DNA of 64,000 nucleotides, taken from positions 715,102-779,101 of the forward strand of contig MU277670.1 in assembly GCA_022385805.1 (NCBI GenBank). Direction: 5' to 3'. The stretch comes from Pilatotrama ljubarskyi (Eukaryota > Basidiomycota > Agaricomycetes > Polyporales > Polyporaceae). Shown here one piece after another: positions 22,264-34,511 of this stretch. The notes beneath the pieces were generated by a model. It saw only the letters and a program-made list of their open reading frames with translations. It was not told the origin of the DNA and did not search any database. The stretch's first letter is position 1, and every line of letters begins with the position of its first letter. Made by a program: the position numbers and the translations under genes.

Positions 22264-23231
22264 ATGAACCGCATATTTGGATCCTCGTCGAGCAAGAAAC
22301 CCCGCCCGACCCTGCAAGATGCCATCTCGTCGGTCAGTCTACCTGCCTGCAGCCACAACGGGACGATTGTCGCGTTAACCGCAGTTCTGGTTCTCCCAGA
22401 CAGATACCCGTATGGCCTCCATAGAGGTCAAGATAAAGAAGCTAGACGGAGAGCTTGCACGATACAAGGAGCAGATGAGTAGGCTTCGGAACGGTCCCGG
22501 CAAGGTGCGTTTCTTTGCATCTCGTGGAACAGTGCGCCGTGTGCCTGCGCATCGGGAGTTCTTCGACATGACCACCAACACCCTTCCTGTCCCCGTGTAG
22601 AACGCCATCCAAGAGCGCGCACTGCGCACACTGAAGCAGAAGCGGATGTACGAGGCTCAGCTCGCGCAGCTGACGCAGCAGACGTTCAACATGGAGTCCG
22701 CCGCGCTGGCCACGGAGAACCTGCGAAACACGATGGCGACTGTGGATGCCATGAAGCAGGCGAACAAGGAGCTCCGCAAGCAGTATGGCAAGATCGACGT
22801 CGACAAGATCGAGGTATGTCTCCACCTGTAGTGATCTGGGCACAGTGGCTAAACCTTGAGAACAGAATATTCACTATGACATGGAAGACCTATTGGAGCA
22901 GGCGAACGAGATCCAGGAGACCCTTGGGCGGTCGTATGCTGTCCCGGACGAGATCGACGAGGCCGACTTGCAAGCCGGTGAGTAGCGATGTTGATGTGCA
23001 CATCTGGCTGCGTTCGCTCATAGCTATTGTAGAGCTCGATGCGCTCGAGTTAGATGTCGAAGAGGAAGGCCCGTCATATCTAAGTGACCTGAACAAGGCC
23101 CCCGATTTCATCGACGAGCCACCGGTGGAAGTGTCAGAGGTATGTCTGCCACGAGACAAGGGTTGCCCTTGACGTTCGCTGATTCTTTGCAGACCCCGGA
23201 GCAGAAGGAGGCGGTAAAGACGTCGGCTTGA
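22264..23231 (+). CDS. vps60: ESCRT-III subunit Vps60/CHMP5
   Basis: Six exons (22264-22332, 22400-22504, 22601-22813, 22866-22977, 23033-23139, 23193-23231) encode 214 residues, the usual size. The SNF7-family signature of this subtype is clear: N-terminal MNRIFG, then TDTRMASIEVKIKKLDGEL, RALRTLKQKRMYEAQL and an acidic C-terminus (DEADLQAELDALELDVEEE). Vps60 polymerises on endosomal membranes. It recruits the Vta1-Vps4 ATPase that disassembles ESCRT-III during multivesicular-body sorting. The basic N-terminal helices and acidic C-terminal autoinhibitory/MIM region are both intact. The acidic region encloses an intron at 22978. A second ESCRT-III gene, did2, lies about 10 kb away on the other strand. 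Confidence 0.93.
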
Positions 23232-23383
23232 TTGCCCTTATGGAGCAGTCATGATATCCTTCTATGGTTTGTACCATGTAACGACTGTAACGATATTGAG
23301 AGGAATTGTACAGTATGCAGCGCGCGCATGCGCAGAACTCCGAGCGTGAACATGGCTTGGACGTCGTCAAACTTGCGATGCCC

Positions 23384-23997
23384 CTAGCTGTCTCGGAAAA
23401 CCACTTCCACGACGACTACGCCGGCCATGATGACAGAGAGCATCATCAGCATGACTTGACAGCGCCATTTGTGCAGATCCGCGACTGTATCGTGGTGCGT
23501 TAGCCGCTGCGAAGCGGTGAGCAAAGCGTCCGGTCCGGAGACACTCACAAGGCTCAAAGCCGTCTCTCCATCTCCAGAATGCACCTAGAATCCAGAACGG
23601 AAAGAAGAGGATGCCGAGAAGGAACAGGATTCTTTCTGGCGGCCATTGAGGTGGGTGTTCTGGGTGGGCGGACACTGACTCATGCTTGCCCGACCGGGGC
23701 GGCGACTCCTCGTAGTATACCTGCTCACGCACGTCCTGCTTGCGCGAAAGACCAATGAGCCATACTGTGCACGTTGGTCATGATGCGCGACCTACAATTG
23801 GATATGGAAGCCCGTCCTTCAGGATACGCGTCTTGTGTGAGTGGACTGCTGCGCTCTGGACGAATAACGTCAGCGAGTGGACCATCTGAACCGGTAGACG
23901 TTTGCTGTACCTGAGTGTTGTGATCCTGCGCTTCAGATCGAGGCTGCTGGATGGTCCTCTGCGCCTCTAGATCACCTAGTGACCGCCGCAAAGACAT
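23384..23997 (-). CDS. Small two-TM membrane protein, function unknown
   Basis: Four exons (23997-23911, 23855-23796, 23738-23549, 23484-23384) give 145 residues. The N-terminal half is polar. The sequence PPERILFLLGILFFPFWILG forms one membrane helix, followed by WRWRDGF and, after a splice, a second helix (MLMMLSVIMAGVVVVEVVF) near the C-terminus. The loop between them is short and basic, giving a hairpin topology. The model requires three introns of 55, 57 and 64 nt with GT..AG ends, all of typical length. I recognise no named family. It converges with vps60 with only 152 bp between the stop codons. Confidence 0.65.
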
Positions 23998-24444
23998 CTT
24001 GACTCGGTCAGTGACAGCGAAGGGGGCATGACAATTTCAGTTGGCATCCGCCTGGGGCTATATAGAGTCGATGCAACCCCGACACCGCTGTTCCCACCAT
24101 CTCGTCCCTAGGGGCCAACTGGCAGCGTCATCGGATGTGGAAAGCCGCGCCCAAGTGGGCATAAAGATCGAGACTGATCAGCTTCCGCATAAGCGCGTCT
24201 CATGAACTTCGTGGAGATGGCAGCTGCGCATCGCAGCCGGGGGAAGCGGCATTATGGCCCCCTTATGGACCCTACCGAGAGCGATGCCATAGAGGAATCA
24301 GCGACTAGAGGCTCATGGACGAATCTGATATCGCTGTTGTCCGTCAACGTCCAGAACTTCGACAGCCCATGTGCCTGTTGCTTGCGCAAGGGTCCGTGAA
24401 CAGAGTGGGTTGATAGATGTAGCACAGAAACGCCAGAAGTACTG
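23998..24444. other. Intergenic, promoter of the two-TM gene
   Basis: Same-strand space between the upstream end of the two-TM gene and the stop of the aldehyde dehydrogenase. No gene is seen. Confidence 0.4.
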
Positions 24445-26597
24445 TTAACCATAGCGCTTCTCGGTGTCGTCTTCCTCTGCGAACCAGTCCTGCGCGCTTC
24501 TCGTCTCCTCGGCGGATGCGATGTTGACGATGGTCGACTTGCTCTGGGTGTCTGCGACACGGACATAGAGTGAGCGGCGCAGTCATTAGAGGCAAAGTGA
24601 CGCATCACGTACAAGCCTCGAAGGCCTCGAGCCCGTTCTCCCGGCCAATGCCGCTCTCCTTCATCCCGCCCCTACAGCGTTCCGGATGTCAGCGCCCGTC
24701 ATACAGGAAGCATCAGCGAACGTACCATGGCGAACTGGGGTCGTTGCGGTGATGCGTATTCACCCATACGAGGCCCGCCTGAATTAACGCAGAAACTCTG
24801 TGTGCCCTGGACAGGTCTTGCGTCCATATGCCAGCGCCTAAGCCATACTTGCACCCGTTGGCCAGGTCGATACCTTCCTGCTCCGACTGAATTGCAACAG
24901 ACATCAAGACGAGCATTAACGTGTCCTCAGGAGGAGGAGACGTACCGAGAAGCGTTTCACTACCACGACCGGACCGAAGATCTCTTCTCGCCAGAGATCG
25001 TCCTCGGTGGGCACGTCAGCGATGACCGTCGGCGGAAAGAACGCCCCCTGCGAGAAGTCATATCCGTCGAGGGGCGACGTCCCTGTCATCCGCTGGCCGC
25101 CCGCGAGGATCGTCCCGACTCCGCGCTGCACGATACCCTCGATGCGCTGGAGCTGGCGGTGGGAGATTACCGTGCCCATGGTCGACTTCGGGTTGAGCGC
25201 TGTCGACTGGTATAAGCCAGAAGCGAGGGCTCTAGAAGTGACTATGCGTACGGTTGCCCATTCTGTTCGTTATGCTCTCGACTTTCTTCAAGAACGAGTC
25301 CATGAACTCGTCATAGACTTCATCTTGCACCAGCAGTCGCGTGCCGGAGACGCACGTCTGCCCGGACGCGACCAAGCACGCGAAGGCCGCGCCGTTCACT
25401 GCGGACGGCAGGTCCGCGTCGCCGAAGACTACGATGGGAGCCTTGCCACCCAGCTCTGCGGTGTAATGGGCCAGGTTCGCGCCGACGATCTGTCCGATTG
25501 CGCGTCCAGTGTCTGTTCCCGCCTATGGACGAGTCAGTGACCTGTCGCGTTCTGCTGCCCGCTGCGCAGCAAGCCAAGCGAACCGCTCACCGTAATATCG
25601 ACCTTCCTAATCGCAGGGTCCGACACCAGCGCCTTGCCCACCGTTCGGCCATACCCCGGCAAGACCTGCAAAGCACCCGCGGGCACTGCGTCATCAGATG
25701 GGCACCCTGCCTCGTCGACGGCAAGCAGAACGGGCTGAGCGAGACGCACCTCCGGCGGCGATGGCCATCTCCGCGAATTCGAGCACCGTGATGGGCGCGA
25801 GCTCGCTCGGCTTGACGATCACGGAGTTGCCCGCGGCGAGCGCGGGGGCGATCTTCTTGACGGCGATGAGGAGCGGGTGGTTGAATGGCTGCAAGGGTGG
25901 GTGAGCGAGGGGGGGGGGGGGGGGATAGGGCAAGAGAAGCGGGCGTACTGTGATTTGCGCGACTACCCCAAGAGGGATCCGCTGGACGTAGTTGAGCAGC
26001 GGTCCTTGCGTCGGCGCGACGAAGCCGCTGTGTGTCCTCAAGACCGACGCATAGTAGTCTCTGCCGCACTCATCAGCCCACTTCCTCCTCTCCTTCACTC
26101 AACTCTGGACTTACAGCCACTCCGGCAACCTCCCCAGCTACCCCAGTCGCATGAACATCTCCGTCACCACAAGCAGTCTGACCCACGTACCTGCGCCTTC
26201 ATCTCCCGAATCGCCCTGCCCGTCTGCATCGTCTCCACCTGCGCCAGCTCCGGCACGCGCTCCTCCAGGTCGCGCGCGAGGTTCGACAGCACCGCCGCGC
26301 GCTGCGCGGCCGGAGCGCGCGACCATAGCCCGGCCTTGAAGACCTCGTGCGCGCTGAACACCGCGCTGCGCACGTCTTCCTGCGACGCTGAGACGATCCT
26401 GGGGGTATACGGCACGATGGTCAGGTCGTTCGATGGAAGGAGGGAGGTGGAGATAGAGGAGAGGTCGTACGTTGAGACGTGCTCGCCGTTCGCGGGGTTC
26501 GTCACCGTAATCCTGCGTGGAAAGCCTGCGTGAGCGAGCGGTCTTTCCGACGGGAACGAGGGTGCACGCACTCTTCACGGCCGTGCGCATCAGGCAT
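24445..26597 (-). CDS. Aldehyde dehydrogenase (NAD(P)-dependent)
   Basis: Eleven exons (26597-26572, 26512-26191, 26137-26115, 26060-25949, 25888-25750, 25685-25591, 25522-25252, 25199-24946, 24886-24726, 24671-24613, 24551-24445) encode 522 residues. The catalytic set is complete: Asn in PFNHP, the general base Glu in ELGGK, and the nucleophilic Cys in [14 protein letters not shown]-binding features include [11 protein letters not shown] and, nearby, [10 protein letters not shown]. The C-terminus carries EIFGPVV, WVNTHH and [12 protein letters not shown], as is standard for the superfamily. It oxidises aldehydes to acids. The form with THHRNDP in place of the usual NDP/NTY region suggests a fungal subgroup, and the substrate is unknown. 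There is no targeting signal. A 23-nt exon (26137-26115) is present. The start ATG at 26597 is the only in-frame choice before an upstream stop. Confidence 0.88.
25909..25924 (+). repeat. G16 homopolymer inside an intron
   Basis: Sixteen consecutive Gs on the plus strand form a C-tract in the minus-strand aldehyde dehydrogenase intron (25948-25889), about 18 nt before the acceptor AG. It acts as the polypyrimidine tract and is a likely length-variable site. Confidence 0.6.
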
Positions 26598-27150
26598 AGG
26601 CCCGTCCAGCGCCGTATGCAGCGCAAACGGCCCATAGCGCGGTCTGCAGACCCGCTTCGTCTATAAAGCACACACGGTTTTCAGTCGCCAGACTCACCCT
26701 GGCGCAACCTACGAGGGGTGCGCGCGCTGGACCGTTGGTACGTACGATCCGGACGTTGGATGCTGCGCCTGCTTTCACCCTCATTTGGTCGCTTCGGAGG
26801 TAACGGGCGTCGCTCTGAGCCTCTAAGCAAGCTCTCCGGGGTTATACCGCAGTGTTTATGCTGCCGCTACAAAGGGAACAGAGGCTGGCGGAGAGGCGAC
26901 GCTCAATGACAGGGTGAAGGTAGGAGCAGATATGTAAAGTGGAAGAAGCGCCCATAACAATTCGGGGCACGCGCCCCGACGCGTCGGGCCAGCTCGCCTC
27001 CTGCGTGGCGCTCTGCAAGTCTGCACGCGACGCTATCTCACATGGCAATGCTCGGAGCAGATATAATGAATAGCGTCTCTTGGTCTCCCAAGGATCTATC
27101 AGACCTATACAGGTGTATAGCTACACGCATGAAAGACGAGGATACTAGAG
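26598..27150. other. Intergenic, promoter of aldehyde dehydrogenase
   Basis: This lies between the met2 stop and the aldehyde dehydrogenase start, both on the minus strand. No exon chain or RNA gene is visible. Confidence 0.4.
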
Positions 27151-28857
27151 CTATGACAAGAATCCTCGAATCGCACCTCCGACGTTCTGCACGTCCAACC
27201 TACGCACATGCGTGAGCATAGACCGCACAACGCCGAATAGCAATAATCAGGAACACTCACAAGAACGTATCATGCCCCCATACGCCCCCCAGCTCGTAGT
27301 AGCTCACCATCTGGTTTCCCGCGATCCGCAGCGCGTCCGCGACCTCGCGCTGCTGCTCCACCGGGAACAAGATATCGCTCTGCACTCCCAGGATCAACAC
27401 TGGGGTGTTCGCCAGCGGCCTCAGCCCCGTCGCCAGATCCGGCAAATGCAGCGGCGGGTTCGGCGGCGGGGGATGGCTCTTCGAATGCGACAACAAATGG
27501 TGGTACTGCGCGTGGGCGGGGGAAGACGGGCGCGCCGCCAAACTGGGCGGGAGCGGAGGAGGGGCGGAGCGCGGCGGGGGAAGTGGTAGACGGAGCTCGG
27601 CGAGCGCGGGCGCGGTCATGTCGAAGAGGTCCATCGCCTTGGAGATGTAGATGAGCGAGTTCGCGTCGTACTTGAGGCAGAACTCCTCGCCCTGGTGATC
27701 GAGGTACGTCTCGATGAGGAAGTCCGGGCAGAGCGCGGGCGGGCGCGGGCGGTCGGCGGGGAGCTCGTTCTCGGGGAGCGGGCGCAGCTTGCGGCCGAAG
27801 CGCAGGTCCCATTCTGGGCCCGAGCGGTACGTGATGGTCGCGATCTCTGCGGAAGGGTTGGGTCGGTGAGAAATTACGCAGAAGAGAGAGGCAGACGCAC
27901 GTCGTGCTAACTTCATGCCTGTATGCGGGGGCAAGCCGTCATAGTAGAAGCCATTTTTCCAGTTGGGATCCGCCATGAGCACTGCGAACGCGCCTCACCC
28001 GGTCAGCGCTCCCTCCGTAAGGCGCTGGACAATGTATGCTCACCGCTGCGCTGCGCGAACCGCATGGCGATCGCGCTCGGACTACTGCGCGCCGTCCCGC
28101 TGATGCTCACCACCTTGCCCACCCTCTCCGGGTACAGCCAGCCGGCGGCGAGACTCTGCATGGCGCCCATGGACGAGCCCACGCTCGCATATAGCCGGTC
28201 GATGCCGAGGTGGTCGAGCAAGCAGAACTGGGCGCGCACCATATCGAAGATGGAGAGAACGGGGAAGCGGGTAGCATATGGCTCGCCCGTGGACGGGTCG
28301 ATGGAGGAGGGCCCGGTCGAGCCGTAGCAACCGCCGAGGACGTTGGTGCAGATGATGAAGAACTGGTTGGTGTCTAGGGCGCGGCCTGGACCGATGAACT
28401 TCTCCCACCAGCCGTCGGCGGGGTTCAGCTCGGTAGATGCAGCATGTGAGGATGCGGAGAGCCCGGTGTGGAGGAGAATGACGTTGTCTTTTTGCGGTGA
28501 GAGCTCGCCCCAGGTCTCGTAGGCTAAGTCGAAGGAGGGTAGAGGATCTGCGTAGACTAGCGGGAGGGGAGACGTGTGGTGGTACACCTTGTAGGACGTA
28601 GGGTTCGGTCTGGCATAGGGCGGCTCAGGACCGGAGGAAGAGGAGGCCGAGGAGGAGGCGGAGCGGGAGGAGATGATGCGGGACTCTCTAGCAGCGTGCG
28701 CATCTACGCATGGGAAGTGGGGGCGGTCGTTCTGCGGGTTGGATGGACCTGGTGCGCTGCATTGAGATGCTGCTCGTATGGGATGGGAGCGGTATGTCCG
28801 CACGGAAGGTTTGCTGAGTAGCCTGAGAGTCCTGGAGGTCGACTTGCCAACGTTCAT
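27151..28857 (-). CDS. met2: Homoserine O-acetyltransferase (Met2)
   Basis: Four exons (28857-28044, 27981-27901, 27846-27261, 27199-27151) encode 509 residues. The alpha/beta-hydrolase fold is plain. DNVILLHTGLSASSH is the oxyanion region. NVLGGCYGSTGPSSIDPSTG is the family signature. The nucleophile Ser sits in VGSSMGAMQSLA, the Asp in GVQSDILFP and the His in WGHDTFL. The enzyme acetylates homoserine in methionine/cysteine synthesis. Residues 1-60 are Ser/Arg-rich and resemble a mitochondrial presequence, although yeast Met2 is cytosolic. A Pro-rich insertion between the Asp-bearing strand and the lid (HPPPPNPP) is typical of basidiomycete forms. The stop is reached only after the last 49-nt exon (VGGAIRGFLS). 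Confidence 0.92.
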
Positions 28858-29937
28858 GGCGAAAAGACGCGATGGGAGGAATCGCAGCTCAAAGAGAGTC
28901 ACCAAGGTATATGGAGAGGCTGGGGGAGTGCTGTTCGCCGCTTAGCGAGCAGAGGATGACGGAGACGTGCGGGCGTTCTGCGGAGGCCATGCTGAATTTC
29001 GGCAGCAGCTGGTGGTCGGTGTCCAACCCTTTTCCGGCGATGGCGACAGAATTCGCCACCCAAGGCACGTGACCGCGTCTCTCCACGCCCCGACTTTGTG
29101 TCGCGCAGAAACGCCTGTCTGCATCTCTGATATCTGGTATACGCCTGCATCTGGCATCTGTCGACATGCACTCAACATCTCATCTGTGCGGATGTCCTCC
29201 CCATTCCGCTGCAGCTTACAATCAGCGACACGATCTTGACTTCACCGAGCTCAGCTCACTCCATCTCAAACACAGACGAAATAGTGCCGCAACTTGATTA
29301 ACATTTGAATCTGCTGTTCGGCGCCTGCGGTCAGTCTGTCCTCGACCCGCTCGTGCGGCTTAGGGCCGTCTCATGAACTACGGCGAGGACCTGCCCAGGC
29401 ACAGTCCTGAGGACATGAGCACTCCCAGTCTATGACTGCCTCTTGAACGCGTGATGCATGAGTGCAGTGTCTGTGAGCACGCGCTGCGCACCCCTGACTG
29501 CCCCAGACTCGCAGTCGACGTGTGCCATCGAGCCGTCTTCCGATCGCGCCGTACATACCTATGAACAGACGCGTGCAGGCCGTCAGCGAACAGCGAGCAA
29601 GAGCCGTCTCATTATCACCGACAGCTGTCATCGCAGGCATGTTCTGCGGCGAGCAGACTGTTCAAAAGACGAGCCTCTGGGTGTGTACCGCAGCACTCTG
29701 CCCCCGGAGGCTCTTGAGCGGACACTCGCCAGACTCGGCGGGCAGTACGACGCCACAATGGATATTCCCACGCTCCGTCTGCCGCGTTCCCCGCCATCGA
29801 CATCGACGCCCGCCGCCAACATCCACGATACCCATTTCCCCAAACCCTCCTACTCGTTCCTCCTCTTCCACCGCTCCCTACGACGTCCACAAGTGTTGAA
29901 TGTATCACCTCTCATTTCTGCCAAACTCGCTCGCACC
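28858..29937. other. Divergent intergenic region
   Basis: The 1.1 kb between met2 (minus) and the next gene (plus) should hold both promoters. The plus-strand frame stays open from 29458 into the next gene, so a longer N-terminus is formally possible. It is Arg/Ser/Thr-rich without any recognisable feature, and I do not include it. Confidence 0.4.
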
Positions 29938-32900
29938 ATGGCTGACGCCGAATCATCCATCACCGACTCCTCGCTCGCCCCCTCAACTACCCCGACGTCG
30001 CTCCTCGAATCCGTCGTCCCCGTCCTCCACTCCCCGTCGGACCGCACAGAGAAGACTGAGCGAAGGGCGAGCTTAGGTTTGATAGACGCGGCCCGCGTGC
30101 GATTTTCCAAGGACGTGAGTTCTTCTCAACACGCCCCCTGCGCGTCCCATAGTATACATAGTCCGCAATCGTGCCTAACACGTGTTCCCCACCCGTCCCA
30201 ATCCCTCCAGTTCCACTCCCTCCTCCGCTCGAACAGCAAGTCGCAGCGGTCCCGCACAGTCCTCTCAACACAGGTCCGTGCCAGCCGTGATGGGCCCTTG
30301 TTGCGTGTTTGGGCGACCTCTGACCCGCGTGCTTCTGTACGTTGCTGTGTCCAGGCGGAAGATCCCGAGAGCGAACATCTCCTCTACTCGAGCTATGTCA
30401 AGCTCGCCCCGCACGCTGTAGACCTGGAAGTGCAAAGCATGGACGACTCCGCCGCTGCAGCAGCCGAAGATCGGCCTGGCAGGGGGTTCGGGGCTAGGGT
30501 GCGTCCAATTCCGTTCCTCGCTCTGCGGTAACTGACGGCCTAACGCGGTATATCGCCATGCTGCTGCAACATGGCCGACTCTCGCGACGCTCGCCAACTC
30601 TCCCGCAGATCGCCAACTTTCTCAATCGCTCGCGCTCGCGCTCACGGTCCAAGAAACGCCGCTCGCGCTCGCTCGACGCCTTCCCCGTCGTCGATCCCAT
30701 GCCGACTACTCTGCACGCCGCCTCGCTGCGCCTCCACGCGCACCATTCGAGTCTCGAGCCCGACATGGACGCCGCCGCTGTCGCTGGCCCCTCGCGACCC
30801 AGCACAAGGTCTCCATCACGTCCTCTGTCCGGCGTCGCCGTTCCTGCCAATGCGTCCAGCAAGTCGCGATCGAAGAGGGGACCTGACCAAAAGTCGGGGC
30901 CTACTGCTACTGCCGAGCTCGTGGCGCAGCTTCTCCCTATGGAGCCGACAAAGTCGAGCTCGTCAAGGAAGGGCAAGTCTTTCAACATCTTCGGCATGCT
31001 GCTGTCCAGTCCGCGGAAGAGCTCGTTCGGCGAGCCGGCTCGCGGTAGGTCACGGCCCACTACGCCATCTCCAGTAGCACCTGCCGCACCAGATCCGCTA
31101 TGGCAAGGCTCCGAAGACCATACCTGGGCGACCAAGTCGGGCTCACAGCGGTCGCACAAGAGCACGCGGAAGGATATACCCGTTCACGCCGACGAAGACT
31201 CCAACGCTCAATGCATCCCTTACATATCTACAGACCATCACGGCAAGAGCTCCGCCCTTCCCGGACTCGTCTCACCTCAACCCCGCCGTGCCCCCATTCA
31301 TGTCCTCAACTCGCCGCCGCCTATGCCCCGAAGCGGCTACATGAAGCCGGAAGCTACCGTGCAGAGCCGGGACTCAGATACAAGCATGCTCGAGGGCCGG
31401 TGTTCCCCGTTATGCGGATTGGGCGGCTCATCCAAGGGATCGCATACTTCACAGGAGAAAGGCAAGGAGAGAGAGCGGATGCGTGGCGCTCGGGACCGGT
31501 CACGCGAAAGAGAGCGCGAACGGGACCGCACGGCGGACAGGCAGCAGAAAGAGAAGGAGAAAGCGCGGGAACTGCGGAGGGACCAGGAGATGCGCGAGAA
31601 GGAGCGCGAGCAGCCGCACATCATCACGCACCCGCGGCGCGTCGGCTCGCCCCTGCCGTCCAGGGACCGACCGCGCGAATCGACGTCGGCCGTCGCCGTG
31701 TCCGCCGTACCTCTCGAGAAGACGACGAGCAACCGGAGCGCGGGAAGCAAGCACAGCGGGAGCAGGGACCACCATCAGGGCCAGGGTCATCCACGTTCCG
31801 GCTTGGACGGCGCCGCGGCGCGCGCAAAGCGCATCAAGCACGGGAGCTTTGACTTTGAGCGGCCGGTCTCGGCGGGCGTGGGCGGGGGGAGCGGGGGCGG
31901 GAATGCGGGCTTGAACGTGAGGAGCGCGCTGAGGACGATGGGCATTGGTGGGCCGGCGCCGGCGCCGCATCCGCTGCAGAGGAGCCTCAGCGCGCGTGCA
32001 CCGCCGTCTAGGCGGCCTACGGACGACTCGCAGGACGCGGGGTTCGCGCCATCGTCTCTTCCGAATACCCGACCGATTCTCGACAAGGGCAAGAGAAAGC
32101 CCACAGCAGACGTGCACTTCGCGGATCCGCCATCGCGGCGCGCGACGGACAACTCACAGTCCAGCTCAAATCATCATCACCACCAACAATCCTCATCCCA
32201 CACCCGCAGTGGCCTGACCGTTCCGAGCCATCACCGGGACGGCGTGCCCTCCTCACCCATCTCCTCGCACTCAGGAAGCTCGTCCCAGCACGGGCGCGAC
32301 GGCAGCTGGGGCCGGAACGGCGCGATGCGTATGGCCCGCGCCTCGCACGGCCCGTTCAAGTTCGAACCCGCCGTTCCGCCCATACCCGGTTCGCCCGCAG
32401 ACAATCAGCGACGCCCTACGACACGCGAAGCGACACGACCAGAGTCGCCCTTATCGGATGTGGGAGCTTCACGGTCGAAGCAAGCGAGAATGGCGGGCAA
32501 GGGCCGCTCGCTCGACCTTGGACTTGGTTTGACGTGGGCACCGACAAGGGTGAGGGAAGAGGCGGTGCTGAACGTCGGTCCGCGCCGTATGGGCATGAGC
32601 GCGAGCACGTCGGCTGCGAGGTCGCAGTCGAGGTGGCGCAACGCGGATGAGGACGGGCGGTTGGGCGTCGGTACGGCGTCGGATGTCGCGGAGGCCTTCA
32701 AGGAGGCGCTCGGGGACTCGGCGTACGGAATATTCAAAACCTGTCAGTCGTTGTCTTTCATGCGGCCCTGGCGTTTTCGTTCAATGCTGACATTCGGGTT
32801 GGTGAATGCAGATGTGCACCGGTTCGACGCGAACGCGATCCCGCTGGACGGTCCGTACGGGTTGCTCGTCCACGTCGAGCGGCTGCTCGACAGCGCCCCT

Positions 32901-32969
32901 GGCGTGGACCAGCGGCGGAAGCGCCTACTCCTAGAGAGGTTCCTGCGCGTCGTGCAGGAGAGCCGATGA
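29938..32969 (+). CDS. Large disordered Ser/Arg-rich protein, function unknown
   Basis: Five exons (29938-30114, 30211-30273, 30355-30498, 30609-32742, 32812-32969) encode 891 residues. The protein is mostly low complexity. It has an RSRSRSRSKKRRSRS cluster, long Ser/Pro/Arg tracts, a strongly charged stretch of Glu/Arg dipeptides around residue 430, and a poly-His run (HHHHHQQ). Only the C-terminal 80 residues look folded: VAEAFKEALGDSAYGIF, then a splice, then GPYGLLVHVERLLDSA and RFLRVVQESR. The Arg/Ser clusters suggest nuclear localisation or RNA association, but this is composition only. I recognise no domain. The N-terminal exons are supported by frame-preserving splice sites and a conserved-looking EHLLYSSYVKLAP segment. 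Confidence 0.65.
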
Positions 32970-33679
32970 ACTCTGGAGCTGCGCCGGTCGTGTCTCGTCT
33001 CCTGCTCATGTTTTCATGGCCCACTCTTCTCCTTGTCCCTTACACGTTCGGTTCTTCATTTCCCGCTACGTACCTCGCCCACGACGCCCCCTCGCACGTA
33101 ACGTATAGCCTATTTGAAGCTGCTGCCGTTCACGCTCTCACCCACGTTTCCGCTCTAACGTTGTTCCTACGTCCCCTGGAAGATCCTCGCCCACGCCTCC
33201 ATCAACTCCTACTGCACGCGCCCTCTTGACGCCGCATATGCTTTCGATCTACGTGATGTGTCTACGGTTACTGCTCGCGTTCATGCTTTCCATCCATTTC
33301 TTGCTTGTATTTCCTAGCCACGTTACCACGCATCGTATTCCATCTTCAGGTACCATTTCTTTTAGGCTTCATGTACTACCCATTTCGCTATGTCTTTTGG
33401 CATCTGGAATTCTTTTCACGACCACACCATCTTAGAATGTGCTTTGATGTTGTCCACGCCTTGTAATTTGTCGTCATGCATCCCTGACCTCACGCATTCT
33501 CTTGTTATGACATCCTAATCTCTCTCATTTGCTCGTCTGGGGCGATCCGAAGTAATACATACCGCGATAGTACAATAACAAGGTATACAAGCAGCGAGAA
33601 GGAACGTCCAACCACGCACGCATCCTACCCACCTGAGCCCTGGGCATCTCCGACGCACATCGTGCTCCAGGAGTTGGTG
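32970..33679. other. Convergent intergenic region
   Basis: This is the space between the stop codons of the disordered-protein gene (plus) and did2 (minus). It is pyrimidine-rich on the plus strand and without credible genes. It presumably carries both 3' UTRs. Confidence 0.4.
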
Positions 33680-34511
33680 CTAAGTCGCAGGCCGCAGCGC
33701 GCGAAGCCGCGCAGCGAGGGAATCGTCCTCCTCGCCGATCTTCTCCTTCGCAAGCTCGGCCTGCGGCGCCTCGCGCGAGTCGAGATCGTGCTGCAGCTCG
33801 ATGTTCGCTTCCTCCGCGGTCTGCTTCATGAGCGCGTCGACCTCGTCCTGTGGCGTCGACACCGCGGTCGTGTTCGACATCGTTTCCTCCATGTATGACG
33901 TCTGGACGTCGAGGTCGGAGAACTGCGACTCGAACTTGTCCATGACCACGGATATCTGGTGTGCATTCGAGTCAGCGCTGCAGAGAAGGATGACGTTACG
34001 CTATAGCGCACCCGCTCGAGGTTCATGCTCTCCATCGCCTTGTCCATGCCCTTCACCACTGACGCCATGTTCCCCGAGACCTGGCGCATCGTCACAGCCG
34101 TCTCTACCCTACTCGCCACCGCATCGACCCGGCTGGCTAGCCTGAGCAGGTTCAGGGACTCGTTCTTCTTCCGGATCGCGTTCGCGGCGTATATCCGTGC
34201 GCCATCGGCGTTGCCCTGCTGCAATGCCTGCATGGCCGGGCGCGGCAAGTTCAGCAGCGAGAACATGCTCAGTAGGATGACAGGACGGACCTTCTTCAGT
34301 TTTGCCTTCTCGGTGTTCTCATCCTTCTGTGCTTTCTTCGCCTGGCGGTTCAAGGACTTTGCGGTGAACTGTGGCGCGAACGGGTTAGGGCGCCATGCAG
34401 GGGCCTGATGCCCAAGAAACACGCACCTTCAGCTGAAAGAGGGTCTCTGGGATACGTTAGCTCCTCCGCCGCAACACAGATGCAGGAGAGCTCACTCTCG
34501 AGGTTGCTCAT
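33680..34511 (-). CDS. did2: ESCRT-III subunit Did2/Vps46 (CHMP1)
   Basis: Five exons (34511-34496, 34446-34427, 34368-34291, 34227-34012, 33955-33680) encode 201 residues, matching the family. The two tiny first exons restore the hallmark N-terminus MSNLEKTLFQLKFTAK. The core continues with [18 protein letters not shown]-type [20 protein letters not shown] and [15 protein letters not shown]. The C-terminus is a textbook MIM1 helix, [13 protein letters not shown], which binds the MIT domain of Vps4 and of Vta1. Did2 regulates Vps4-driven ESCRT-III disassembly at endosomes. The start codon lies 199 bp from that of the JmjC gene on the other strand. Confidence 0.94.

Noticed and set aside
29458..29937. 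N-terminal extension of the disordered-protein gene
   Set aside because: The frame is open but the sequence is Arg/Ser/Thr-rich without any feature, and the Met at 29938 starts a more typical N-terminus.
31337..32117. Minus-strand frames opposite the 891-residue protein
   Set aside because: Shadows of a GC-rich coding exon. The plus strand has an unbroken 2.1-kb exon ending in a proper splice site.
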